A DNA stretch of 64,000 bases from RPQJ01 sp963706535. GTDB lineage: Bacteria > Pseudomonadota > Gammaproteobacteria > Steroidobacterales > Steroidobacteraceae. The stretch lies in the NCBI GenBank assembly GCA_963706535.1, contig CAVPMU010000002.1, forward strand, positions 62,001-126,000, given 5' to 3'. The notes under the pieces are model-generated. The model was not told the DNA's origin, made no database searches, and was given only the letters and a program-made list of their open reading frames with translations. The first letter of the stretch is position 1. Each line of letters begins with the position of its first letter. The translations under genes were made by a program, and so were the position numbers. This document shows, one piece after another, positions 1 through 7,325 of this stretch.

Positions 1-2
1 AC

Positions 3-110
3 GAAGCAATGTGGTTCGGCGCCAGGTCCATGTACGATCGCGCGGGCTTCAAGGAAGTCGCGCGCCGCAAGCCCGAGCGACCCATCGTGCGACTGGAGCA
101 AGGGAAATGA
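3..110 (+). CDS. GNAT family N-acetyltransferase, C-terminal end (partial)
   Basis: The window opens inside a reading frame that ends at the TGA at 108-110. The last 35 residues include AMWFGARSMYDRAGF followed by EVARRKPERPIVR. This matches the C-terminus of GNAT acetyltransferases, where the F/Y-x-x-x-GF segment closes the acetyl-CoA fold and an ARRKPxRPxxR tail often follows. The substrate cannot be judged because the N-terminal fold is outside the window. The stop overlaps the next ATG (ATGA at 107-110), so the two genes are probably co-translated. Confidence 0.6.
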   Translation, partial: EAMWFGARSMYDRAGFKEVARRKPERPIVRLEQGK

Positions 111-658
111 CGACCCCGCGAATTGCACCGCTCGACCCGCCGTATCCGCCAGAGGTGCAGGCAGACTTCGACAAGCTGATGCGCGGCGCTCCGCCGCTGC
201 TGCTGTTTCGCACGGTGGCGCGCAACCCGCGCGTCCTGCAGCGCATGATGGCGGGCGGCCTGCTCGACCGGGGCAGCACCTCGCTGCGCAGCCGCGAGTT
301 GATGATCCTGCGCACCTGTGCGCGCTGCGGTGCCGAGTACGAGTGGGGCGTGCACGTCGCGATCTATGGCGGCAAGGCCGGGTGGACTCCGGAGCAGCTG
401 CGCTCCACGGTGCACGGCGGTGCGGACGACGCCTGCTGGAGCGCCGAGGACCGGCTGGTGATGCGCATCGCAGACCGGCTGCACGACACGAACCGTGTCG
501 ACGATGAGCTCTGGACCGAAGCCGCCGGGCACTTCGCCGCGGACCAGCTGGTGGAGCTCGTCATGCTGGCCGGGCTCTATCACGCGGTCTCCTTCATGAT
601 CAACGCGACCGGCGTGCAGCACGAGGCGTTTGCGCCGAGGTTTCCCGAGGATGCTTGA
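107..658 (+). CDS. Carboxymuconolactone decarboxylase/AhpD-like protein
   Basis: A 183-residue protein of the carboxymuconolactone decarboxylase (AhpD-like) superfamily. Residues 70-83 hold the TCARCGAEYEWGVH motif, that is CxxC (C71, C74) with the following His83, the usual redox or acid-base centre of AhpD-like proteins. An upstream Glu at about 64 fits the family proton relay. The start is the ATG at 107, which overlaps the stop of the preceding GNAT gene; a longer GTG-initiated version would only add junk residues. A single-domain member of this length is usually a peroxidase-like or unassigned decarboxylase. The true substrate is unknown. Confidence 0.75.
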   Translation: MTTPRIAPLDPPYPPEVQADFDKLMRGAPPLLLFRTVARNPRVLQRMMAGGLLDRGSTSLRSRELMILRTCARCGAEYEWGVHVAIYGGKAGWTPEQLRSTVHGGADDACWSAEDRLVMRIADRLHDTNRVDDELWTEAAGHFAADQLVELVMLAGLYHAVSFMINATGVQHEAFAPRFPEDA

Positions 659-1331
659 GTCGGCGCAAGACAACGGGCGCGCACCTGGCAAGCGACTGCG
701 CGTGGTCGGCATCCTGGGCGGCTCCAGTGACCAGGCGACGGCCGACTATTACCGGCGCCCGAACCAGGCCGTGCAGGCGCGCCTCGGCGGATGGAACACC
801 GCCGAGGTCATCATCAACTCGATGAATTTCGCCCTGGCCGAACGCTGGGTCCGCAATGACCTGTGGGACGAGGCGGCTGCGGATCTCGCCGTGCGGGCAC
901 GAGGCCTGGAGGCCGCCGGCGCGGAACTGCTGATCTGCGTATCGAATACGCTGCATCGTTGCGCCGGGATTTTCGCGGCCGGACTCACACGCGTGGGGCT
1001 GCTCGGGACCCGGCCCGTGATGGCGACGGACTACCTCAAGCGCCGTTATCGCGACTCGTTCGACGTCGAGATCCTGGTGCCGGACGAGGCCGGGCAGGAC
1101 GAGGTCGACCGGATCATCTTCGACGAGCTGTGCCGCGGGCGCTTCCTGCCGGAGTCCAGGGATCGCTACCTCGCGATCGTGGACCAGCTGCGGGCCTGGG
1201 GCGCCGAAGGAATCATCCTCGGCTGCACGGAGATTCCGCTGCGGATCGGGCAGGGCGACCGGCCGGACATTCCGATGTTCGACACGGCAGCGCTGCACGT
1301 CGGGGCCGTGGTGGACTGGGCGATGCAGTGA
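651..1331 (+). CDS. Aspartate/glutamate racemase family protein
   Basis: A 226-residue amino-acid racemase-like protein (YgeA/aspartate racemase branch), cytosolic. It has the N-terminal glycine loop ILGGSSDQATADYY at residues 21-34. The two catalytic-cysteine regions are CVSNTLH (C96) and LGCTEIPL (C192). The first motif is CVSNTxH, where textbook members have CTNTMH, and the loop has GGSS rather than GGMS, so it belongs to a variant subgroup. The start is the ATG at 651, which overlaps the previous stop by 8 bp. Family enzymes interconvert L- and D-amino acids by a two-base mechanism without PLP. The specific substrate is not evident. Confidence 0.8.
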   Translation: MLESAQDNGRAPGKRLRVVGILGGSSDQATADYYRRPNQAVQARLGGWNTAEVIINSMNFALAERWVRNDLWDEAAADLAVRARGLEAAGAELLICVSNTLHRCAGIFAAGLTRVGLLGTRPVMATDYLKRRYRDSFDVEILVPDEAGQDEVDRIIFDELCRGRFLPESRDRYLAIVDQLRAWGAEGIILGCTEIPLRIGQGDRPDIPMFDTAALHVGAVVDWAMQ

Positions 1332-1344
1332 TCGGCCGCTCGGC

Positions 1345-1833
1345 ATGATCACGGTGAGAAAGGGCGAGGCGGCGGACGCTGCCGGGCTGGCGGAACTGGC
1401 CGCCGCGACGTTCCGCGATGCCTTCGCCGCCGCCAATACGCCCGCGGACCTGGCGCTGCACCTGGCACAGTCCTATGGCGTGGCGCAGCAGGGCGCCGAG
1501 CTGGCAGACCCTGGAATCCTCACGCTCATCGCGTTCGACAGCGAGGCGATGGCCGGTTACGCGCAGCTCTGCCGCAGCGAGCCGCCGCCGTGCGTCGCGA
1601 CCGCCGGTGCCCTGGAACTCTGGCGTTTCTACGTCTCGCAGTCCTGGCACGGCCGCGGTGTCGCGCAGGCTTTCTATCGCAAGGCAGGTTTCGCGGAGGT
1701 CGGGTCGAAGGTCTTCGTCGTCGGCACCGACGCGCAGACCGATCGCGTCATGCTGAAGGTGCTCCCGGCACCTCAGGCGGGAACGAAGGTTCGTCCACCT
1801 TCCCAGGCGAGCTCGCGCACGGGCACGCCGTAA
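1345..1833 (+). CDS. GNAT acetyltransferase with an internal deletion (probably non-functional)
   Basis: A 162-residue GNAT-type reading frame. The N-terminal part (residues about 1-100) is ordinary, ending in LELWRFYVSQSWHGRGVAQA. In the family, the HGRGVAQ acetyl-CoA pyrophosphate loop is followed by about 30 residues (helix 3 and strand 5) before the F-Y-x-K-x-GF element. Here FYRKAGF follows at once, so the segment between is missing although the frame is kept. The last 20 residues run antisense into the end of the neighbouring ABC ATPase gene (61 bp convergent overlap), which suggests the original stop is also gone. Probably a decaying gene. Confidence 0.6.
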   Translation: MITVRKGEAADAAGLAELAAATFRDAFAAANTPADLALHLAQSYGVAQQGAELADPGILTLIAFDSEAMAGYAQLCRSEPPPCVATAGALELWRFYVSQSWHGRGVAQAFYRKAGFAEVGSKVFVVGTDAQTDRVMLKVLPAPQAGTKVRPPSQASSRTGTP

Positions 1834-2555
1834 AGCACCGCGATCGTCGTCTCGTTCAGCACGTCCACGGCGGCCCCGTGCAGCCAGCGGCCGTCGCCGA
1901 ACAGCAGTAGTGCCTCGTCCGCATAGCGCGCCGCAACGCCTGCATCGTGCAGGCTCATGACCACGGTGCGGCCCGCATCGGCCAGCGCGCGAAAGTGCCC
2001 CAGCACCTGCAACTCGTGCTGCGGATCGAGCTGCTGCACGGGTTCGTCGAGCAGGTAGGTCTGCGGCTCCTGCGCGAGCACGGCCGCCAGCGCGAGCCGG
2101 CGCCGCTCGCCCCCCGAGAGCGTCGCGACGTCGCGGCCCTCGAGGCCGGCGAGGTCCATCAGGCCCAGGCAGCGGCGCGCAGCCTCGAGGTCCTCCTCGC
2201 CTTCCCATTGCCAGAAGTCGATGTGCGGGTGGCGGCCCACCAGCGCGGTCTCGAGCACCGTGCCGGGGAAAGGGTCCTCGCTCGCCTGCGGCAGCAGCCC
2301 GACGTGCAACGCGAATTCGCGGCGCGTCCACTCGCCGAGCGGTCGCCCGTGCAGGCGCACTTCGCCGGCCGCCGGCGCGCGCAGTCCGGCGAGGACACTC
2401 AGCAGCGTGCTCTTGCCGGCGCCGTTGCGGCCCAGCACGGCGACCACGCTGCCGGGCCGGAACTCGGTCGTGAGCCCGCACAGGAGTTCGCGGCCCGGCA
2501 CGCTCACGGCGAGGTCACGACATGCGATCCGAGTCGTCTCCGACTGCTCGCTCAT
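1773..2555 (-). CDS. ABC transporter ATP-binding protein, FecE/BtuD type
   Basis: The ATPase subunit of an iron-chelate/cobalamin-type importer, about 260 residues. It has the Walker A GRNGAGKST (near residue 45), Q-loop LLPQASE, signature LSGGERRR, Walker B YLLDEP and the switch His in SLHDAG. The pattern matches BtuD/FecE/FhuC proteins. I chose the ATG at 2555 because it overlaps the stop of the upstream gene (ATGA); an in-frame ATG at 2564 adds three residues. No permease lies beside it. A FecCD permease on the same strand at 9983-10963 is the obvious partner, but 7 kb of other genes separate them. The substrate could be cobalamin, haem or a siderophore. Confidence 0.85.
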   Translation of the reverse strand: MSEQSETTRIACRDLAVSVPGRELLCGLTTEFRPGSVVAVLGRNGAGKSTLLSVLAGLRAPAAGEVRLHGRPLGEWTRREFALHVGLLPQASEDPFPGTVLETALVGRHPHIDFWQWEGEEDLEAARRCLGLMDLAGLEGRDVATLSGGERRRLALAAVLAQEPQTYLLDEPVQQLDPQHELQVLGHFRALADAGRTVVMSLHDAGVAARYADEALLLFGDGRWLHGAAVDVLNETTIAVLYGVPVRELAWEGGRTFVPA

Positions 2556-3337
2556 CGCAGCCATCCGATCTCGCGCGCGGTCGTCGGACCGACCACGGTC
2601 TCTCGCAGTCCGCGCGGGATCTCGGCCTCGCCGGGCCCGACGACGATGCGGCCGGCCATGATCTCCGCGGTTCGTTGCGGATACGGCGGGTCCTGCGCGG
2701 GATCGCCCAGTCCGTCCGGAACGTGTGGCATCCCGGTCGTGGGGTCGTACTTGTCCGTTGCGCCCAGCGTGTGCAGCAACTCGTGCACCAAGACCACCTG
2801 GTTGCTGCTGGACGCATCACGTCCGGCGTACAGGTGCGTGACGGCCATGAGCCCCTTGCTGAGTCCCAGCGAGTCGGGCACGGCGTTCGCGCCGTCCGCG
2901 ACGTGATACAACGCGAACACCTGGATGTCGGGCGTCGGCAGCGGATCGTTCGCCGCGACGCGCCACGCCCAGTAGCGCATCTTCAGGCTCCACAGCGCCA
3001 CCCCGAACGGGCCAGGTTGGGACGGCGCCGCAGGCGGCAGGCCAGGCGCCGCGTGCGAGACCCTGAGCCGCACCGGTTCCTCGAGCGCAATCCCGTGGCG
3101 ACGCGCTTCGTCCGCGAAGAATTGCCCGGCCGCAGCGAAGTCCTCGGCCAGGAGTCCCGCGACGAACTGCCCGGTGCCCGGGTCACCGTCCGCGGCGAGC
3201 GGGTACACCGTCACGCGCAGCGGCGCGTCCCAGTCCGTGCTGCGCGCCTTGTCGAGCCAGGCGCCCAGTGCGACGAACGCCAGGATCGCGAGCAGGATCG
3301 CGATGCGCAACGTACCGAAGAACGTACGCCCGGCCAC
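2552..3337 (-). CDS. Membrane-anchored zincin-like putative metalloprotease, unknown family
   Basis: A 261-residue protein with one N-terminal membrane segment (residues about 10-28) and a soluble, presumably periplasmic, domain. The clearest motif is HELLHTLGATDKYD (near residue 182), a HExxH zinc site with the extended HTLGAxDKY context of some zincins. Around it are SSNQVVLVHE and a proline-rich C-terminal half. I do not recognise a named family. The stop overlaps the ABC ATPase start, and the gene begins 4 bp after pdxH ends, so pdxH, this gene and the ATPase look like one operon. Proteolytic activity is an inference from the motif only. Confidence 0.7.
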   Translation of the reverse strand: MAGRTFFGTLRIAILLAILAFVALGAWLDKARSTDWDAPLRVTVYPLAADGDPGTGQFVAGLLAEDFAAAGQFFADEARRHGIALEEPVRLRVSHAAPGLPPAAPSQPGPFGVALWSLKMRYWAWRVAANDPLPTPDIQVFALYHVADGANAVPDSLGLSKGLMAVTHLYAGRDASSSNQVVLVHELLHTLGATDKYDPTTGMPHVPDGLGDPAQDPPYPQRTAEIMAGRIVVGPGEAEIPRGLRETVVGPTTAREIGWLR

Positions 3338-3341
3338 TCGC

Positions 3342-3986
3342 CTAAGGGTAGATGCGCGTGGCGGACCAGGGCCCCGCCGTGAAGCCCGTCTCGCCGTCGG
3401 GTACCAGTTCGCGGGTCCAGCGTGCCCGGTCGTGGACGCGGAAAGGGCCCTCGATCCACAACTCGAGCGACTCGGGCCAGAGCCGGAATCCGCCCCAGTG
3501 CGGCGGGCGCGGGACGTGCGTGCCGAACTTCGCGGCCTGTGCGGCCACGCGCTTCATCAGCGTCGTGCGCGAGTCCAGCGGCTGGCTCTGCAGGCTGGCC
3601 CAGGCGCCGATGCGGCTGTCGAGCGCGCGGCTGGCGAAGTACTCGTCGCTCTCGGCGGCCGGCGAGCGCACGATGCGTCCCTCGAGGCGCACCTGGCGCC
3701 CGAGCGCGTCCCAGTGCAGCACGGCGGCGGCGCGCGGGTTCGCCGCCAGCTCGCCACCCTTGCGGCTGTCGTAGTTGGTGAAGAAGACGACGTAGCCGGG
3801 ATCGACGATCAGCTTCTTGCAGAGCAGGACGCGGGCGGACGGCCTCCCGTCCGGCGTGCACGTCGCCACGACCATGGCGTCCGGGTTGGGCTGGATCTTC
3901 TCCTTGCGCGCGCCGAGGAACCACTTCTCGAACAGCGGCATGGGATCGGCGGGCAGCGTGCCCGGCAGGGAGCCTTTGCTGAGCAT
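3342..3986 (-). CDS. pdxH: Pyridoxamine 5'-phosphate oxidase
   Basis: A 214-residue FMN-dependent PNP/PMP oxidase that makes pyridoxal 5'-phosphate in the cytosol. The hallmark sequences are present: PNPDAMVVAT, PSARVLLCKK, FFTNYDSRKGGEL for FMN binding, RQVRLEGRIV, and the C-terminal PPHWGGFRLWPE and R-x-Y-P end (RIYP). I took the ATG at 3986 (MLSKGSLPGT) because it gives the normal family length; upstream in-frame codons run into the tyrA leader on the other strand. It heads a minus-strand operon with the zincin-like protein and the ABC ATPase and is divergent from tyrA, with a 107 bp intergenic region. Confidence 0.95.
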   Translation of the reverse strand: MLSKGSLPGTLPADPMPLFEKWFLGARKEKIQPNPDAMVVATCTPDGRPSARVLLCKKLIVDPGYVVFFTNYDSRKGGELAANPRAAAVLHWDALGRQVRLEGRIVRSPAAESDEYFASRALDSRIGAWASLQSQPLDSRTTLMKRVAAQAAKFGTHVPRPPHWGGFRLWPESLELWIEGPFRVHDRARWTRELVPDGETGFTAGPWSATRIYP

Positions 3987-4093
3987 GGTGGCGATTATGC
4001 CCGAGCGCAGGCCTTGCGATGCGGCCACAGCGGCGCTTGCGGCGCGCCGGCCGGACCGGTAAAAGAAGGCGGTTCCCGCCTGCACCGACCGAC

Positions 4094-5206
4094 ATGAAAT
4101 CACTCGAAGAACTGCGCGCCCGGCTGGACGTGCTCGACCGCCAGCTGCTCGAACTCGTGGCCGAACGACAGGCGATCAGCACGCAGATCGCCGCGGTCAA
4201 GCGCTCGACCGGCCAGTCCACGCGCGACTTCCGTCGTGAGCGCGAGGTGCTGCTGAAGGCGCGCAGGGATGCGCAGGCGCTCGGTGTCGCGCCGTCGCTC
4301 GCCGAGTCGATCCTGCAGTCGCTGATCCGCGGCTCACTCACGACGCAGGAGCAGGCGCGGGTCGCGGCGCAGGGCAAGGGCTCGGGGCGGCGCGCACTGG
4401 TGATCGGCGGCCGCGGCAAGATGGGGCGCTGGATGGCGGATTTCCTCGCCTCGCAGGGGTTCCGCATCACGGTGGCCGATCCGGCAGGCGAAGTACCGGG
4501 CTACGAATGGCTCGCCGACTGGTGCTCGTCCGACCTGTCGCACGACCTGGTGGTGGTCGCCACGCCGCTCAAGATCGCGAACGAGGTGCTCGGCGAACTG
4601 GCTGCCCGCAAGCCGGCGGGCGTCGTCTTCGACCTGGGTTCGCTCAAGACGCCGCTGCGGCAGGGGCTCGCGGCGCTCAAGTCCGCCGGGGTGCGCGTCA
4701 CCTCGATCCATCCCATGTTCGGCCCGGACACGGAACTGCTCTCCGGCCGCCACGTCATCTTCATCGACCTCGGCGACGCGGGTGCGCTCGAGGAAGCGCG
4801 CAGCCTCTTCGGCTCGACCATGGCCGACCTCGTCGTCATGGGGCTCGACGAGCACGACCGCCTGATCGCCTACGTGCTCGGGCTCTCGCATGCACTCAAC
4901 ATCGCGTTCTTCACCGCCCTGGCGGAGAGCGGCGAGGACGCGCCGAAGCTTGCACGCCTCTCGAGCACCACGTTCGACTCGCAGCTCAACGTCGCGACCC
5001 GGGTCGCCGACGACAACCCGGACCTCTACTTCGAGATCCAGAGCCTGAACGCCTACGGCGAGGAGTCGCTGTCCGCGCTGCGCACCGCGGTCGAGCGCAT
5101 CTGGCGTTCGGTGCACGAGCACGATCCGCAGGCCTTCAAGGGCATGATGCGCCGCGGGCAGGAGTACCTGCAGGTACGGCAGGCGGCTCGCGGGCAGTCC
5201 GCATGA
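4094..5206 (+). CDS. tyrA: Bifunctional chorismate mutase/prephenate dehydrogenase (T-protein)
   Basis: A 370-residue fused enzyme of tyrosine synthesis. Residues 1-90 form an AroQ-type chorismate mutase helix bundle (MKSLEELRARLDVLDRQLLE, with the conserved Arg/Lys/Glu pattern). From about residue 100 comes a prephenate dehydrogenase domain with the Rossmann motif VIGGRGKMG, the VVVATPL segment and the SIHPMFGPD active-site loop. Length and architecture match enterobacterial TyrA. In this class tyrosine feedback is exerted at protein level. The start is the ATG at 4094. The stop overlaps the start of the next gene (ATGATG at 5203-5208). Confidence 0.95.
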   Translation: MKSLEELRARLDVLDRQLLELVAERQAISTQIAAVKRSTGQSTRDFRREREVLLKARRDAQALGVAPSLAESILQSLIRGSLTTQEQARVAAQGKGSGRRALVIGGRGKMGRWMADFLASQGFRITVADPAGEVPGYEWLADWCSSDLSHDLVVVATPLKIANEVLGELAARKPAGVVFDLGSLKTPLRQGLAALKSAGVRVTSIHPMFGPDTELLSGRHVIFIDLGDAGALEEARSLFGSTMADLVVMGLDEHDRLIAYVLGLSHALNIAFFTALAESGEDAPKLARLSSTTFDSQLNVATRVADDNPDLYFEIQSLNAYGEESLSALRTAVERIWRSVHEHDPQAFKGMMRRGQEYLQVRQAARGQSA

Positions 5207-6225
5207 TGCCGGCCGCGCTCACGGATTCGGTGCTGGACTGGGAGCGGGCCCTGCTCACCGCGGAGACGCTGGGCGAGTGGCTCGGAGTCGCCGCGGATCC
5301 ACCGGGCAGCGTGCGAGAGGATCGCGCGATCACGTTGCTGGTGGCCGACGCGACCTTCGAACTGCGCCACCTCGCCGCCGGCAATCACGCGACGGTGGAA
5401 CTCGCCTTGCCGGTCACGTTCGTCGACAGCCTGGTCAGCGTCGCCCCGCAGCTCGATTCGCCATACCAGTCCTGGCACGGCGCATTCCACGCCGCGGACC
5501 ACGCGCTGCTCATACCCGGCAAGCAGGGCCTGCAGCACCTGTTGATGCTGCCCTTGCGCCGCGGGGAGCACCTGGTCGGCGTCTGGAGCCTCGCCACGCA
5601 TGCAGGCCCACCCGAGCTCGCCGGTGCCGGCGAGCGCCTGCTAGCGCACGCAGGAACCGTGCTCGCCGCCAGCCTCGAACGGCTGTTCGATCACGCCCGG
5701 CTGCTGCGCGGCGGCCTGATCGACACGCTCACCGGCTGGAACTCCGGTCGCTACCTTTACACCCGCCTGCGCGAGGAGGTCGCGCGCAGCCAGCGCCGGG
5801 GCTCGAGCACGGCCTGCCTGGTCGTCGACATCGACCGGCTGCACTCGGTCAACGAGGAACTCGGCCAGCCCGCGGGCGATCGCGTGCTGCGGGAGATCGC
5901 GCACCGCATCGAGTCGCAGGTACGGTCGTGCGACACGGCGGCGCGCCTCGGCAGCGACCAGTTCGTCGTGCTGATGCCGGAGACCGGCGCGGCCCAGGGC
6001 ACGCCGCTGGCGGCACGTATCCTGGCCGCGATGCGTGCGGCGCCGGTGGACCTCGGCGGCGGGCTCTCGCGCCCGGTCAGCGTGTCGATCGGCATCGCGG
6101 CGACCCGGCCGCCGGCGCGTGGTGACCGCAAGACGCTTGCAGACCGTCTCATTGCCGATGCCGTGGCGACGATGCACCGGGTCAAGCAGAAGGGCGGTGA
6201 CGGCTACGAGGTGGCAGGCCCCTGA
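5203..6225 (+). CDS. GAF-like plus degenerate GGDEF domain protein
   Basis: A 340-residue cytosolic protein. Residues about 20-165 resemble a GAF sensory fold (LLMLPLRRGEHLVGVWSLA near its end). Residues 170-335 form a GGDEF domain. The signature that should read GGDEF is GSDQF (residues 250-254), and the preceding D-x-D/N-D-x-x-G-H stretch reads VNEELGQ, so the catalytic acid is lost. The allosteric c-di-GMP I-site RxxD is kept as RSCD at 241-244, exactly five residues upstream. It is therefore more likely a c-di-GMP receptor than a cyclase. It may be translationally coupled to tyrA; the ATG at 5206 is an equally possible start. Confidence 0.8.
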   Translation: MMPAALTDSVLDWERALLTAETLGEWLGVAADPPGSVREDRAITLLVADATFELRHLAAGNHATVELALPVTFVDSLVSVAPQLDSPYQSWHGAFHAADHALLIPGKQGLQHLLMLPLRRGEHLVGVWSLATHAGPPELAGAGERLLAHAGTVLAASLERLFDHARLLRGGLIDTLTGWNSGRYLYTRLREEVARSQRRGSSTACLVVDIDRLHSVNEELGQPAGDRVLREIAHRIESQVRSCDTAARLGSDQFVVLMPETGAAQGTPLAARILAAMRAAPVDLGGGLSRPVSVSIGIAATRPPARGDRKTLADRLIADAVATMHRVKQKGGDGYEVAGP

Positions 6226-6260
6226 GCAAGCGCCGGTAGCCATTGCGCATGGCGAATGAG

Positions 6261-6279
6261 TATAATGAGAATCATTCGC
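6261..6279 (+). promoter_or_regulatory. Fur box overlapping the fbpA promoter -10
   Basis: TATAATGAGAATCATTCGC matches the 19-bp Fur consensus (GATAATGATAATCATTATC) at 15 of 19 positions. Its first six bases, TATAAT (6261-6266), look like a -10 element. It lies 27 bp before the fbpA start. Iron-loaded Fur bound here would block transcription of the iron transporter operon. Confidence 0.75.
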
Positions 6280-6305
6280 ATCATCTGTGAGTCCTCAAGT
6301 CCGCC

Positions 6306-7322
6306 ATGAGCATTCCCTCGATTCGACGGTTACTGGTCGCCACGGCGCTGGCGGTCGGCTGCTCCGGGGCGCCCGCCCTGGCCGACGCCGAGACCCTGGT
6401 CGTCTATTCCGCGCGCAACGAGCAACTCATCAAGCCGATTTTCGACCGCTACACCCGGGAAACGGGTGTGGAAATCCGTTTCACGACGGGAGACGCCGGC
6501 GTGCTGATCGAGCGGCTGGCGGCCGAGGGCAGGAACAGCCCGGCCGACCTGCTGCTGACGGTGGATGCCGGTGAACTCTGGAACGCCGCGGAGCGCGGCC
6601 TGCTGAAGCCGGTCCGCTCGCCCGTGCTCGAGCGCAACCTTCCAGCGCACCTGCGCGACCCGGAGCATCGCTGGTTCGGGCTGGCGGCGCGGGCCCGCAC
6701 CATCGCTTACTCGACCGAGCGCGTGCGACCGGCCGACCTCGGCACCTACGAGGCGCTCGCGGGCCCGGCGTGGAAGGGCCGCCTGTGCCTGCGCACCTCG
6801 AAGAAGGTCTACAACCAGTCGCTGGTCGCGACCATGATCGCCGAGCACGGCGAGGCGAAGACCGAGCGGGTCGTGCGCGGCTGGGTCGCCAACCTCGCGA
6901 CCGACGTGTTCGCGAACGACACGCAGGTGCTCGAGGCCATCGCCGCCGGCCAGTGTGACGTCGGCATCGTCAACAGCTACTACTACGGCCGCATCGTGAA
7001 GCAGCGAGCGGATTTCCCGGTCAGGCTGTTCTGGGCGAACCAGGGCGCCGGCGGCGTGCACGTCAACGTCTCGGGTGCCGGCGTGACGGCGAGTTCGCGC
7101 AAGGTTGCGGCCGCCACGCGCTTCCTCGAGTGGCTGTCGGGCGGCACGGCCCAGGAGCACTTCGCGGCGGTGAACATGGAGTTCCCGGCCAATCCCGCCG
7201 CGCCGCTCGATCCGCTGGTGAAGTCCTGGGGTCCCTTCGAGCCCAGCCTCATCAACGTCGCGGAGGCGGGCCGGCTGCAGCCCGCGGCCGTGAAGCTCAT
7301 GGACCGCGCCGGCTACCACTGA
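6306..7322 (+). CDS. fbpA: Ferric iron ABC transporter, periplasmic substrate-binding protein
   Basis: A 338-residue FbpA/FutA-type Fe(III)-binding protein. The signal peptide spans residues 1-26 (cleavage after ALA). The mature protein starts ETLVVYSARNEQLIKPIFDRY, the standard opening of this family. The iron-ligand tyrosines are visible as SYYYGR (225-227) in the usual place. A Fur-type box lies just upstream, and fbpB and fbpC follow with 3-bp spacing and an overlap, so this is a complete iron-repressed importer operon. The ATG at 6306 gives the correct signal peptide. Confidence 0.93.
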   Translation: MSIPSIRRLLVATALAVGCSGAPALADAETLVVYSARNEQLIKPIFDRYTRETGVEIRFTTGDAGVLIERLAAEGRNSPADLLLTVDAGELWNAAERGLLKPVRSPVLERNLPAHLRDPEHRWFGLAARARTIAYSTERVRPADLGTYEALAGPAWKGRLCLRTSKKVYNQSLVATMIAEHGEAKTERVVRGWVANLATDVFANDTQVLEAIAAGQCDVGIVNSYYYGRIVKQRADFPVRLFWANQGAGGVHVNVSGAGVTASSRKVAAATRFLEWLSGGTAQEHFAAVNMEFPANPAAPLDPLVKSWGPFEPSLINVAEAGRLQPAAVKLMDRAGYH

Positions 7323-7325
7323 CGC

